64,000 bases of DNA from Streptomyces roseolilacinus (GTDB taxonomy: Bacteria; Actinomycetota; Actinomycetes; Streptomycetales; Streptomycetaceae), in assembly GCF_014649335.1 (NCBI RefSeq), contig NZ_BMSV01000008.1:248001-312000 (forward strand). The letters are read 5' to 3'. This document shows, piece after piece, positions 43,612 through 52,949 of the stretch. Positions within the stretch are counted from its first letter, which is position 1; every line of letters begins with the position of its first letter. The notes below the pieces were generated by a model. The model saw nothing but the letters and a program-made list of their open reading frames with translations, was not told where the DNA came from and ran no database searches. A program made the translations under genes and the position numbers.

Positions 43612-43992
43612 GTGAGCCCTTCCGCGCCCCGTGTCCGACTGCGGCGGGCGTACGACCCCCCGGAGCCCGGCGACGGGCCGCGGGTGCTCGTCGACCGGCT
43701 GTGGCCGCGTGGACTCGCCAAGGCCGACGCGCGGGTCGACGAGTGGCCCAAGCCCCTCACCCCGTCGACCGGGCTGCGGCGCTGGTTCCACGCGGCCGAC
43801 GGCGCCTCCGGCGAGGTGTTCGAGGAGTTCCGGCACCGGTACGAGGCCGAGCTGGCCGAACCCGAGGCCGCCGGGGCCCTCGACCGCGTCCGGGCGCTCG
43901 CGCGGCGGGGGCCGCTCACCCTGCTGACGGCCGCCAGGGACCCGGAGCGCAGCCACGCCGCCGTTCTGCGCGACCTGCTCGGCGGCGGGTGA
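43612..43992 (+). CDS. DUF488-family protein
   Basis: A 126-aa protein of the DUF488 (YeaO-like) family. Family marks are VLVDRLWPRGLAKADARVDEW near residue 24, PSTGLRRWFHAADG and GPLTLLTAARDPERSHAAVL near residue 98. GTG 43612 follows G-rich sequence; the frame upstream is repeat DNA. Function is unknown; it is often a stand-alone gene. It is convergent with the DUF309 gene. Confidence 0.88.
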   Translation: MSPSAPRVRLRRAYDPPEPGDGPRVLVDRLWPRGLAKADARVDEWPKPLTPSTGLRRWFHAADGASGEVFEEFRHRYEAELAEPEAAGALDRVRALARRGPLTLLTAARDPERSHAAVLRDLLGGG

Positions 43993-44035
43993 CCATACCC
44001 GTTCCCGGCGCTCCCACCGTACGTTTTCCGCCGGA

Positions 44036-44602
44036 TCACCGGCCCGGCTGACGCCCTGTCAGCCGAGGCGCCTCCGCGACCGGGTCCACCCCCGCGACCG
44101 CTTCCGGGCCCGTCTCCAGGTCCACCCCCGGGTCCGCCCCCTCAGGGCCGTCCGCGTCCCCGCGCAGCCGCCCCGCGAGCTCCCGCGCCCATGCCGCGAG
44201 GCCGCCCACGTCGATCCCGTACGGCCCGGGGGAGCCGTCCTCGCCCCCGTACGGCCCGATCCGGTCCGCGCCGCGCAGCAGCAGCCTCGCCCCGCCCACG
44301 GCGTTGCCGCGCGCCGCGTGCGTCAGCCCGACCGCCAGCTGCGCCAGCCCCCGCCACAGCTCGCGCTCCGGCTCGCCGCACGCCTTCCACGCGTCCTCCA
44401 GCACCTCGTGCGCGTGGAACGGCAGCCCCGCGTCCAGCAGCCGCTGCGCCTCCCGCAGGCTCTCCCCGGGAGAGCGCTCCACCCCCTCGGGCTGCCGCTC
44501 CACCCCCGGCGCCCCGTACGGCAGCGGCCTTCCCAGCCCGTCCCGGGGCCGCGCGCTGCGGGCGCGGCCCTCCGTGTCGCGGTCCCTGCGAGCCCTGTCC
44601 AT
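44036..44602 (-). CDS. DUF309-family protein
   Basis: A 188-aa protein with the DUF309 signature LLDAGLPFHAHEVLEDAWKA near residue 65, followed by LWRGLAQLAVGLTHAARGNAVGGARLLLRGADRI. The HE...DxW pattern is thought to bind metal or a ligand. Function is unknown. The C-terminal 40 residues are acidic and Gly/Pro-rich. It is divergent from a LuxR-type ATPase gene and shares a 105-base promoter gap with it. Confidence 0.87.
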   Translation of the reverse strand: MDRARRDRDTEGRARSARPRDGLGRPLPYGAPGVERQPEGVERSPGESLREAQRLLDAGLPFHAHEVLEDAWKACGEPERELWRGLAQLAVGLTHAARGNAVGGARLLLRGADRIGPYGGEDGSPGPYGIDVGGLAAWARELAGRLRGDADGPEGADPGVDLETGPEAVAGVDPVAEAPRLTGRQPGR

Positions 44603-44707
44603 CCGCCCATTGTCCCCGCCCGGCGCGGACGGCCCGAATCGTCTCCCCCGTCCGGCGGCCCCCACTACCCTCGGCCCTCGAACGTACATACGGGAAAGGG
44701 GAAGGGG

Positions 44708-47359
44708 ATGCCGTCGCCCAGGTCGGGACACCGGCTGTCCGCACCGCTGCTGGAGCGGGAGCCGGAACTCGCCGCCGCCGCGCGCGCCATCGACGCGTTG
44801 ACCGGCCCGGACGCCACCGGGGGCCTGCTCGTGTACCGGGGCGAGGCCGGCATCGGCAAGACGTCCCTGCTCGCGGAGATCGGCCGGCGCGCCGCCGACC
44901 GCTGCACCGTCCTGTCCGGCAGGGGCGGCGAGACCGTCACCTCCGTGCCGTTCCACGTCGTGCGCCAGCTCCTCGTACCGGCACTCCTGCCGCTGCCCGA
45001 GGAGCGGCTGCGGCGGCTGTTCGGCGACCGCTTCGACCTCACCGCCCCCGCCCTCGGCCTGGCCCCGCCCACGGCCCCGCTCGCCGACCCGCAGGGCGTG
45101 CGCGACGGGCTCGACCGGGTCGTCGCCCGCCTCGCCGAGCAGCAGCGCGAGCAACCGCTCGTCGTCCTCGTCGACGACGCGCACTGGGCGGACGCCGAGT
45201 CGCTGCTCTGGCTCGCCGAGTTCGCCGGACGCCTGCCCGGCCTGCCGCTGCTGATCGTGCTCGCCCACCGCGCCGACCCGCCCGCCGAACCCACCGCGAC
45301 CCTGCTGCGCCGCGTCGACGAGCGGGCCAGGCTCACCGTCACCCTGCACGCCCTCACCGAGGACGCCACCGCCGACCTGGCCCGCGCCGCGCTCGGCGAC
45401 CGCACCGACGACCCGTTCTGCCGGGAGGTGTGGCAGGTCACCGGCGGCAACCCGTACGAGACGGTCGAGCTCCTCGCGACCGTACGGGACCGGATGCTGG
45501 AGCCCGTCGCCCGCTCCGCCGGCCTCCTGCGCGGCCTGGGCGCGTCGGCGCGCGGCAGCGGCCTGGTCGCCCGCCTCGAACGCCTCGGCACCGCCGCCAC
45601 CCGGTTCGCCTGGGCCGCCGCCGTCCTCGGCACCGACATACCGCGACGGCTCGCCGCCACCCTCGCCGGGATGTCCCCCGACGAGGCCGCCGACTGCGTC
45701 GCCCGCCTGCGCGAAGCCCGCATCGTCACCGGTTCCGACCCGCTGGAGTTCACCCACCCGCTCGTCGCGACCGCCGTGTACCGCTCCATCCCGCCCGCCG
45801 TCCGCACCGCCCTGCACGGGCGCGCCGCCTGGGCCGTCACCCTCGAGGGCCTCGGCGCGGCCGCCGCCTCCCGCCACCTCCTGGAGGTCCACCCCGACGA
45901 CGACCCGGACGTCGTCGGACAGCTCCGCGAGGCCGCCCGCGAGCACCTCGCCGTCGGCGCCCCCGACGCCGCCCGCCGCTGCCTGGAACGCGCTCTCCAG
46001 GAGCCCCCGCCGCCCGACGCGTACGCCGAGGTCCTCTACGAGCTGGGCTGCGCCGCCCTCCTCACCTCCCCGGCCGCCACCGTCCGCCACCTGCGCTCCG
46101 CGCTCGACCTGCCCGGCCTCGACCCGGCCCTGCGCGCCGACGCCACCTGCCGCCTCGGCCAGGCCCTCGCCCACAGCAACCAGCTGCGCGAGGCCTCCGC
46201 CACCGTCGCCGCCGAGGCCGCCCGCACCCCGCCCGGCCGCGCCCGCACCCGGCTGGAGGCCGCCCACTTCATGTACGAGTCGTTCCGCGCCGCCGAGGAC
46301 GACCCGCACGGCCGCTCCCGGCGCCTCGCCGCCCTCGCCGACCACCTGCCCGGCGCCGACGACGCCGAACGCGCCCTGCTCTCCCTGCGCGCCTTCGACG
46401 CGATGCTCCGCGGCGAGGACACCGCCCTCGTCCACGACCTATGCGACCGCGCCCTCCTCGACGGCAGCCCCGCCCCCGGGGTGGGCTGGACCGACACGGA
46501 GTGGGGCTTCGAGACCCCCGCCATGATCGGCATCGCGTACGCGTTCACCGACCGGCCCGACCGCGCCCGCGACCTGTTCGAGGAGGCCGTCCGCGCGTAC
46601 GAGATCTCCGGCTGGAGCGGCGCCCACCTCGCCTTCGCGCACACCCTCCTCGGCCTCGCCCACCGCCGCGCCGGCGACCTGCCCCGCGCCGAGTCGTTCC
46701 TCCGCGAGGGCCTGCGCCTCGCCGACCGCGCGGGCCGGGGCCTGGCCGTGCAGTGGGACGCCGTCTGCCTCCTCGCCGACACCCTCCTCGCCCGCGGCAG
46801 GACCGGGGAGGCCCGCGAACTGGTCGACCGGTACGCCTTCGGCCCGCCCTGGCCCAGTGCCATGGTCCTGCCCGACGGCCCCTGCGTACGCGGCCGGCTC
46901 CTCCTCGCGGAGGGCCGGACCCGCGAGGCGGTCGCCGAGCTGGAGGCGGCCGGCCGCGCCCTGGAGGCCCGCGGCCGGCACAACGGCGTCTGGGCGCCCT
47001 GGGCCTGCGACCTGGCCCGCGCCCTCGCCGCCGACGCCCCCGACCGGGCCGCCCGCCTCGCCGGCCTCGCCCGCGCCCACGCGGAACGCTCCGGCTCCGG
47101 CACCGCCCTCGGGGAGGCCCTGCGCTGCGCCGCCCTGTTCGCCGCCCCCGACGAGGCCAGGGCCCTCCTGGCCCGCGCGGTGCGCCACCTGGAGGCGTCC
47201 CCCTCCGCGTACGAACACGCCCTCGCCCGCCACGACCACGGCGTCGCCCTCGGCTCCCGCACCGAGCTGGCCCGCGCCGCCGCCCTCGCCACCGCCTGCG
47301 GTGCCGACACCCTGGCCGCCCGCGCCCACCGGGCCCTTTCGGACCTGCCCGCCCAGTGA
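44708..47359 (+). CDS. LuxR-type (LAL) AAA regulator lacking the HTH
   Basis: An 883-aa protein with the architecture of large ATP-binding LuxR regulators. A Walker A (GEAGIGKTS near residue 46), Walker B (LVVLVDDAHWADAESLLWLA near residue 150) and long TPR-like helical repeats follow. The family normally ends with a C-terminal LuxR HTH; here the protein stops at RAHRALSDLPAQ, just where that domain would begin. The stop is 50 bases before tRNA-Pro copy 2. Either it is a naturally HTH-less ATPase or the HTH was lost. GAAAGGGGAAGGGG precedes ATG 44708. Confidence 0.88.
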   Translation: MPSPRSGHRLSAPLLEREPELAAAARAIDALTGPDATGGLLVYRGEAGIGKTSLLAEIGRRAADRCTVLSGRGGETVTSVPFHVVRQLLVPALLPLPEERLRRLFGDRFDLTAPALGLAPPTAPLADPQGVRDGLDRVVARLAEQQREQPLVVLVDDAHWADAESLLWLAEFAGRLPGLPLLIVLAHRADPPAEPTATLLRRVDERARLTVTLHALTEDATADLARAALGDRTDDPFCREVWQVTGGNPYETVELLATVRDRMLEPVARSAGLLRGLGASARGSGLVARLERLGTAATRFAWAAAVLGTDIPRRLAATLAGMSPDEAADCVARLREARIVTGSDPLEFTHPLVATAVYRSIPPAVRTALHGRAAWAVTLEGLGAAAASRHLLEVHPDDDPDVVGQLREAAREHLAVGAPDAARRCLERALQEPPPPDAYAEVLYELGCAALLTSPAATVRHLRSALDLPGLDPALRADATCRLGQALAHSNQLREASATVAAEAARTPPGRARTRLEAAHFMYESFRAAEDDPHGRSRRLAALADHLPGADDAERALLSLRAFDAMLRGEDTALVHDLCDRALLDGSPAPGVGWTDTEWGFETPAMIGIAYAFTDRPDRARDLFEEAVRAYEISGWSGAHLAFAHTLLGLAHRRAGDLPRAESFLREGLRLADRAGRGLAVQWDAVCLLADTLLARGRTGEARELVDRYAFGPPWPSAMVLPDGPCVRGRLLLAEGRTREAVAELEAAGRALEARGRHNGVWAPWACDLARALAADAPDRAARLAGLARAHAERSGSGTALGEALRCAALFAAPDEARALLARAVRHLEASPSAYEHALARHDHGVALGSRTELARAAALATACGADTLAARAHRALSDLPAQ

Positions 47360-47361
47360 GG

Positions 47362-47367
47362 TAATGT
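47362..47367 (+). promoter_or_regulatory. Candidate -10 box of tRNA-Pro copy 2
   Basis: TAATGT in GTGAGGTAATGTTCTC lies 48 bases before the tRNA and starts two bases after the stop of the preceding gene. It matches the block upstream of copy 1 (GTGCGGTATTGTTCTC). Confidence 0.5.
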
Positions 47368-47409
47368 TCTCTTGCGCGCTCACCCGGCGATGACCGGGCC
47401 GAAGCGCAT

Positions 47410-47483
<74 letters not shown>

Positions 47484-47503
47484 CTCTGCTTTTCGCAGGT
47501 CGG

Positions 47504-47533
47504 AGGCCGTTCTCTCGGATGAGAGGACGGCCT
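47504..47533 (+). terminator. tRNA terminator hairpin
   Basis: AGGCCGTTCTCTC pairs with GAGAGGACGGCCT (one wobble) around a four-base loop, 20 bases after tRNA-Pro copy 2. Confidence 0.8.
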
Positions 47534-47836
47534 TTCGTGCGTCTGGGACCGTGGTGGCCGCCGCCACGCCGGCCCGGACGGGCGGCGGTGAGCGAGGGCC
47601 GGGCAGCCTCCCGCCCCGCCCGGATCCTCCGGTCCCCCTCCCCACGCACCGCCGTCCGGCGACGGCAGCGACGCCGCCACGGGGGAGCGGAACCACCGCA
47701 CCGCGTGACGGCAGGAGCGCTTCCACCCGCCGGGCCCCCACACCACCGCACCGGCGGGGCAGGGACCGCGGCTGCGGTGTCGGTCCGCTGGGTTATTGTT
47801 CCCGCCACCGCACACCGACCGTAGGGACCCCGAGAG
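47534..47836. other. Intergenic, possible promoter near 47793
   Basis: About 300 bases without a gene. GGGTTATTGTTCCCG around 47790-47804 resembles the -10 blocks of the two tRNAs and lies about 40 bases before the DUF4246 start, so it may be that gene's promoter. Nothing else is seen. Confidence 0.45.
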
Positions 47837-49345
47837 TTGACCGGCCTGCCTGCTTTCCCGCTGCCCTTTCACGCTTCCCGTTCCCTGGCGCTCGCGGAGC
47901 CCCGAACGCTGCGGGAACTCCAGATGATGCGGTGCAGCGCGCACATCCGGGCGAAGCCCGGGTGGTTCGACAAGAGGAACGACGCCAGCATCGTCGCCAG
48001 GTGGACGCAGGAAGCGGTCGCCCAGGGCCTCACCGAAGCGCAGGTGCGTTACGTGCTCGCCGAACTCGCGCACTACGCCGCGCTGCGGGACGAGCGGACC
48101 GGCGCCGAGGTGTCCGCCGTCGACGGGGTGTGGCAGTCGGACACGCTGGTCGACGACGGGCTCCGGTCCCGGCTGCGCGGGGCGGTCCGGGTCGTGGAAC
48201 AGGTCCCCGAAGCGGAACGGGACTGGCACCCCGGATCCGACGGACAGGTGCTGGACCTGGTGCACCCCTCGCTGTTCTGCCTGGTCAGGGAGGTGAGCGG
48301 CGCGCCCGAGTGGGCTTGGCGCAACCCGACGGACCACTACTCGAAGTACGAGTTCTCGGAGAGGTTCCAGTGGCTGCCCACGGACGTCGACGTCAGTGAC
48401 GACGGCGACGTCACCTTCCGCTCGTACGTCAACAACGTCCACCCCGAGAAGCACCGGGAACTGGCCTCCGTCCTGCCGGAGCTGTTCGCGCGCATGCGCC
48501 CGCTGCTGGAGAACGTGCTCACCGACCTGCGCCACCCGCGGCCCCTGCGGATCGAGGCCGACCCCTACGGGTGGTACGACTCGGAGCCGGAGCACCCGGA
48601 CAGGTCCTCGTACGCCGACGACGAGGTCTACCGAGAGGCCCTCAGGGCATGGGAGGTGGCCCAGGACGACTGGTGGGAGAACCGCTGCCCGGTCGTCCCG
48701 GACGCCCCCGCCTTCACCCCGCCCGAGCCGCCCGGCGAGTCCGCCCGAGTCGACCTGCGCGGCCGCCGCCTCCAGGTCGTCGTCAAGCTCGCCGCCATCC
48801 ACCTCACCCCGGACAAGCCCGAGTACCCGGGCGGTTCCTGGCACGTCGAGGGGATGCTCAACGAGCGGATCGTCTCGACCGGCATCTACTACTGGGACAG
48901 CGAGAACATCACCGAAAGCCGGCTGGGTTTCCGGGCGGCGCTCGACGACCCGCACTACGAACAGAGCGACGACAACGGCCTGCGCGAGGTCTACGGCCTG
49001 GAGGACGAGGACGCGCTGAACCAGGTGCTGGGATCGGCGTCGACGCCGGCGGGCCGCTGCCTGGCGTTCCCGAACGTCCTGCAACACCGCGTCGACTCGT
49101 TCCGCCTCGTGGACCCCACCCGCCCGGGGCACCGCAAGATCCTCGCGTTCTTCCTGGTCGACCCGTCGGAAAGGATCGTCTCGACATCCGACGTGCCACC
49201 GCAGCAGCCGTGGTCCGACACCTGCACCATGACGCTCGAACAGGCCAAGGAGTACCGCGAACAACTCATGCGGGAACGCAAGTTCTTCGTCGACGAACAC
49301 AACGACCAGCTCTACGAACGGGAATTCTCCCTCTGCGAGCACTGA
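47837..49345 (+). CDS. DUF4246 2-oxoglutarate/Fe(II) oxygenase-like protein
   Basis: A 502-aa protein of the DUF4246 family, which is best known from fungi and also present in streptomycetes. It resembles 2-oxoglutarate/Fe(II) dioxygenases. Candidate iron ligands are H336 and E338 in GGSWHVEGM and H417 in VLQHRVDSF; the 2-oxoglutarate Arg is likely in PGHRKILAFFLVDP near residue 431. Some middle and N-terminal blocks (MRCSAHIRAKPGWFDK) are conserved. The first in-frame start is TTG 47837 with a weak ribosome site; ATG 47924 is an alternative but would lose N-terminal family sequence. The substrate is unknown. Confidence 0.85.
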   Translation: MTGLPAFPLPFHASRSLALAEPRTLRELQMMRCSAHIRAKPGWFDKRNDASIVARWTQEAVAQGLTEAQVRYVLAELAHYAALRDERTGAEVSAVDGVWQSDTLVDDGLRSRLRGAVRVVEQVPEAERDWHPGSDGQVLDLVHPSLFCLVREVSGAPEWAWRNPTDHYSKYEFSERFQWLPTDVDVSDDGDVTFRSYVNNVHPEKHRELASVLPELFARMRPLLENVLTDLRHPRPLRIEADPYGWYDSEPEHPDRSSYADDEVYREALRAWEVAQDDWWENRCPVVPDAPAFTPPEPPGESARVDLRGRRLQVVVKLAAIHLTPDKPEYPGGSWHVEGMLNERIVSTGIYYWDSENITESRLGFRAALDDPHYEQSDDNGLREVYGLEDEDALNQVLGSASTPAGRCLAFPNVLQHRVDSFRLVDPTRPGHRKILAFFLVDPSERIVSTSDVPPQQPWSDTCTMTLEQAKEYREQLMRERKFFVDEHNDQLYEREFSLCEH

Positions 49346-49348
49346 GCC

Positions 49349-49380
49349 CCTCCCTCCCCGGACACGTCCGGGCCGGGAGG
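49349..49380. terminator. Imperfect hairpin after DUF4246 gene
   Basis: CCTCCC...CCCGGAC and GTCCGGG...GGGAGG form an interrupted stem right after the stop codon. A second hairpin follows at 49471. Confidence 0.5.
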
Positions 49381-49470
49381 CCGCGGCCGGCCCGCACCAC
49401 GGCGGCGCCGGCGCGGCGGACGGGCAGCCGGCCCGCTGGGAGGCCACCGCGCTCGCGGCGGGCGTCCTGT

Positions 49471-49502
49471 CCGCGGCGGCGCACCGGGGTGCGCCGCCGC
49501 GG
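49471..49502. terminator. Bidirectional hairpin terminator
   Basis: CCGCGGCGGCGCACC can pair with GGTGCGCCGCCGCGG with a very short loop, between the convergent DUF4246 and pectinase genes. It is 20 bases past the pectinase stop on the minus strand. Confidence 0.7.
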
Positions 49503-49522
49503 GGGAGTGGTGCGGGGTGGGG

Positions 49523-51598
49523 TCAGGACGCGGTGGGGGTCCAGCCGGCCAGCCAGTCCGCGACCTCCTGGTCGGCGGCCTGGGCGGGGGTGAGGTGCGG
49601 GCGGTCGGTGCCGGCGGGGCCGGCGCCGGGGCCGGTGTTGAGGTACTCGGCGAAGCGGGCGCCCTTCCACGAGAAGCCGCTCATGTCGGTCCACGGGGCG
49701 GTCTTGATCGCGTCGCTGAGCGTGGTGTCCCGGACGGTGACCTGCGGGTGCAGGGTGGCGTCGCCGCCGGCGTACCAGGGGCGGCCGAGGTGGAAGCTGC
49801 GCGCGGACACGTCGCCGTTGACCGTGGACCGGTTGATCAGGAAGCCCCTGCGGTTCGCGGGCGTGCTGGGCGCGGCGATGTAGCCGGCGGACGTGCCGTT
49901 CCAGCGCTTCTTCAGCGTCAGCACCGACTTGTCGATCACCGCGGTCGCCCGGCCGAAGACGAAGTCGACGTTGCCGGTGATGTAGGAGTTGGTGACGTAG
50001 ACCCGGCCGAGCCTGTCCTTGGCCGCGGTGTCCAGCAGCAGGGTGTCCTGGTCGCCGTTGACGATGAGGCCGTCGAGGAGGACCTTGTCGGCGGCGGTGC
50101 GCAGGGCGACCGCCTGGTGGCCGTCGAGGTGCTGGTTGCGCGCCTCGTCGAAGTCGTTGGTGATGGTCAGGTTGCGGGCCTGGAAGTCGTCGGCCTCCAC
50201 GGCCACGGTGGCGCTGCCGCCGGTGCCGTAGGTGCCCGAGCCGTCCGGCTTGGGGGTGCCGGACGCGTTGCCGTAGACGATGACGGTGTCCTTGCGGCTG
50301 CCGCCCGAGCCCTGGATCGTGACGTGCGGCTTGTTCGCCGGGATCTTGACCGTCTCGCGGTACGTGCCGGGGGCGACGGAGATGACGACCCGTGAGGTGT
50401 TGTTCGCCGGGACGGCGTCGACGGCCTTCTGCACGCTGGTGAACTGGGCACCGCTCTTGGCGACCGTGAGCGTCTTCACGGCGGCGGCAGCGGCCGGGGC
50501 GGCCGCGGTGGTCGCCGTACCGATCGACGGCCTCGGCCCGGCGCCCGCCCGGAGCAGCCCGGGCACGGCGTCGGCCTTGTCGAGGGTGTAGGCGTAGGAC
50601 GACCGGGGGTCGAACGCCGTGCCGCCGCCGCTCTCGTTGCGGCCGCCGGTACCGGAGAAGACGTTGCCGCGCTGGACGAGCACGGCGGTGCTGTCCCGGA
50701 TGACGGGGTTCCGTACGCCCTGGAAGTAGCTGTTCTCCAGGACCATCCGGGTCTTCCCGCGGGAGTAGTTGCCGTACGCCGTGGTGATGTCCGTACCCGG
50801 CGTGTCCTCCAGGTAGTTGTTGTACAGGTGCGCGCGGGCCGCGTTGTCGGTGGAGGGGTTGCGCTGCTCGGTCTCGCGCAGCCAGTTGTGGTGGATCGTG
50901 ATGTCGGTGACGACGTTGGTGGTCCAGCCGATGCCGAAGGTCTTGTTGTTGTTGCTCAGCCGGTTCCAGGACACCGTCACGTAGGTGCTGTCCTTGCGGA
51001 CGTCGATGAGGCCGTCGGCCATGTGCCGCAGGTCGTTGTGGTCGATCCACACGTGGTGGGCGCCGTCCATCTGCACGGCGTCGTAGTCGTGGTCCTTGTC
51101 GTTCCACACGCCCTGGTAGGCGTCCCGGATCGTCAGGTTCCTGATGATGACGTTGTGGACGCCCGGGCCGAGGAAGAAGCCGCCGCCCACGATGTGCCCG
51201 CTGGTGCCGGAGCCGACGATCGTCTTGTCGGAGGCGACCCGTATCTCCTTGCCGACCGGGTTCACGGGGATCGTCCCGGCCACGACGATGACGTACGGCT
51301 CGGCGGCGGTCGCGTACTTCTCCAGGTCGGCGAGCGTCCGCACGGTGACGGTCTTGCCGCCCCGGCCGCCGTACGTGCCGTTCTGGCCGAGGGCGTCGAC
51401 GGAGGCGAAGCCGTCGGCGACGTCGTTCGTCCAGGCGGCAACCGTGGCTGCGGACGCGGACTGCTGCCCGGACCCGCCGAAGAGCCCGAAGGCGCCTCCG
51501 TAGGCCAGGGCGCCGGCGGCGGCGAGGGCGAGGGGGGCACCGACGGTGAGGGCCGTCCTCCGCCTGCGATGGCGTACCCGGCCACGGGTTTCAGTCAT
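49523..51598 (-). CDS. Bifunctional pectate lyase / pectinesterase fusion
   Basis: A 691-aa secreted protein with two catalytic modules. An N-terminal signal or anchor segment (ALTVGAPLALAAAGALAYGG) is followed by a PL1 pectate lyase (about residues 55-340) with DAVQMDGAHHVWIDHNDL, ITIHHNWLRETEQRNP and ARAHLYNNYL. An Ala-rich linker leads to a CE8 pectinesterase (about 375-690) with VNGDQDTLLLDT, NVDFVFGRA and LGRPWY. De-esterification followed by lyase cleavage is the normal sequence on methylated pectin, so the fusion makes functional sense. GGAG lies about eight bases before ATG 51598. Confidence 0.92.
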   Translation of the reverse strand: MTETRGRVRHRRRRTALTVGAPLALAAAGALAYGGAFGLFGGSGQQSASAATVAAWTNDVADGFASVDALGQNGTYGGRGGKTVTVRTLADLEKYATAAEPYVIVVAGTIPVNPVGKEIRVASDKTIVGSGTSGHIVGGGFFLGPGVHNVIIRNLTIRDAYQGVWNDKDHDYDAVQMDGAHHVWIDHNDLRHMADGLIDVRKDSTYVTVSWNRLSNNNKTFGIGWTTNVVTDITIHHNWLRETEQRNPSTDNAARAHLYNNYLEDTPGTDITTAYGNYSRGKTRMVLENSYFQGVRNPVIRDSTAVLVQRGNVFSGTGGRNESGGGTAFDPRSSYAYTLDKADAVPGLLRAGAGPRPSIGTATTAAAPAAAAAVKTLTVAKSGAQFTSVQKAVDAVPANNTSRVVISVAPGTYRETVKIPANKPHVTIQGSGGSRKDTVIVYGNASGTPKPDGSGTYGTGGSATVAVEADDFQARNLTITNDFDEARNQHLDGHQAVALRTAADKVLLDGLIVNGDQDTLLLDTAAKDRLGRVYVTNSYITGNVDFVFGRATAVIDKSVLTLKKRWNGTSAGYIAAPSTPANRRGFLINRSTVNGDVSARSFHLGRPWYAGGDATLHPQVTVRDTTLSDAIKTAPWTDMSGFSWKGARFAEYLNTGPGAGPAGTDRPHLTPAQAADQEVADWLAGWTPTAS

Positions 51599-51728
51599 GT
51601 ACTGGCTCCGATACTGCGTCGGGGGATCTACCTGCTCGCGCCGAGGGCCGAGCACCTGGCAGTCGCCGCGGAGCCGCGAAAGGTTGCCCTCCCCGCCGGC
51701 CGGATGCCGGGCGGGCCCTCCCCGACCG

Positions 51729-52529
51729 CTACCGGGGCGGGTTGGCCTGGAGCCACGCCGACCACGTCGTGGTGCCCCGGTGGCCCCAGGGGCAGGTGAG
51801 GCCCCGGGCCGCCCGGGCGGCCCGGGCCGGTACCGGGAGGCGCACCGTCCGCGCCGAACGGGCGCGGAACCGCTGCCACTGGGCCACCAGGGCGCCGAAG
51901 GACAGCACGTCCGGGCCGCCGAAGTCGTCGCACCGGCCGCCCGGCCCCGCCACGACCCGGTCCGCCACGTACCCGGCGAAGTCGGCGGAGTCCACCGGCT
52001 GGACGTCCAGGTCCGCCGGCACCGGGAGGACCGGCAGCCGCGCGGCCCCGGACAGCATCCGGTCGGCCAGCCAGTGGAACTGCGTCGCCCGCAGCACCGA
52101 CCACGGCACGCCCCCGGCGCGCACCAGCCGCTCCGCCTCGCGCTTCACCCGCAGGTACGGCAGCCGCGGCCGGTCGGCGCCGACGACCGACACGTACGCG
52201 AAGTGGCCGACCCCCGCCCTCGCCGCCTCGTCCAGCAGGCGGCGGGTGCCGTGGACGTCCACGTCCGGCGGCGTGCGCACGAAGTCGGTGGGCAGCAGGT
52301 AGCCGCGCCGCGCGGCCGGCGACCGGGTCGCGGCGTGGACGACGGTGCGGACGCCCGCCACCGCCTCCGCGACCCCGGCCCCGGTGGCCAGGTCGCCCCG
52401 CACCCACTCCACGTCCGGGTCGTCACCACGGGAGCGGGAGAGCACCCGCACCCGGTGGGCGGGCTTCAGGAGCCGGACCAGGTCCCGCCCCAGGTGCCCG
52501 GTCCCGCCCGTGACCAGCACGGTGTCCAT
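51729..52529 (-). CDS. NmrA/NAD(P)H-binding SDR-like protein
   Basis: A 266-aa atypical short-chain dehydrogenase. The N-terminal nucleotide motif VLVTGGTGHLGRDLVRLL, VEWVRGDLATGAGVAEAV and FAYVSVVGADRPRLPYLRVK (Y and K placed as in SDRs) are seen. The C-terminal half is like NmrA-type proteins (SVLRATQFHWLADRML). GGAGGTG precedes ATG 52529. Such proteins act as reductases or redox sensors; the function here is open. Confidence 0.88.
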   Translation of the reverse strand: MDTVLVTGGTGHLGRDLVRLLKPAHRVRVLSRSRGDDPDVEWVRGDLATGAGVAEAVAGVRTVVHAATRSPAARRGYLLPTDFVRTPPDVDVHGTRRLLDEAARAGVGHFAYVSVVGADRPRLPYLRVKREAERLVRAGGVPWSVLRATQFHWLADRMLSGAARLPVLPVPADLDVQPVDSADFAGYVADRVVAGPGGRCDDFGGPDVLSFGALVAQWQRFRARSARTVRLPVPARAARAARGLTCPWGHRGTTTWSAWLQANPPR

Positions 52530-52949
52530 CGCCCACACCTCCGGAAGGGAACGGCGGGCCGCCGTTCGTCCGACTGTGCCACCCCCTCCGCGACCCGGCA
52601 CGCCCGGGCGGCGACAGGGTGACGCCGGTGCGGTCCCGCGCCGACGAGGGAGGTGGCGGCGCGCGGGTGGCGGCCCCTTTCACGAGCCGCGCGGACGCGA
52701 CGCCGGCGGTCCGCCGCACCGGCGCCGGCGGCCCGGTGCGCCGCCGTCGGGTGGCCGGCGGCGACGGGTTCGTCACGGAGGTCCGGCCGACCACCCGGGG
52801 GAAGGAGGCGGCCGGGCTGTTTCACCCGGCTCCGGGGCGGTAGCCGGGAGGGAGGCCCCGAGGACCGGAGCGCGGTCGGGGCCGCGCACGGCGGCACCGG
52901 ACCGGACCGGGTCGCCGGGGCGCCGCCCGTACGGGAGAGGAGGTGCCCG
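52530..52949. other. Intergenic region without clear gene
   Basis: About 420 bases of very GC-rich sequence with open frames on both strands. None combines a ribosome site with third-position GC bias or a known domain. It probably contains the promoters of the divergent NmrA-like and DUF2180 genes. Confidence 0.45.

Noticed and set aside
44191..47364. A 1057-codon plus-strand frame overlapping the LuxR-type ATPase
   Set aside because: It is a frame-shifted shadow rich in Arg and Pro; the overlapping frame has Walker motifs and TPR-like helices.
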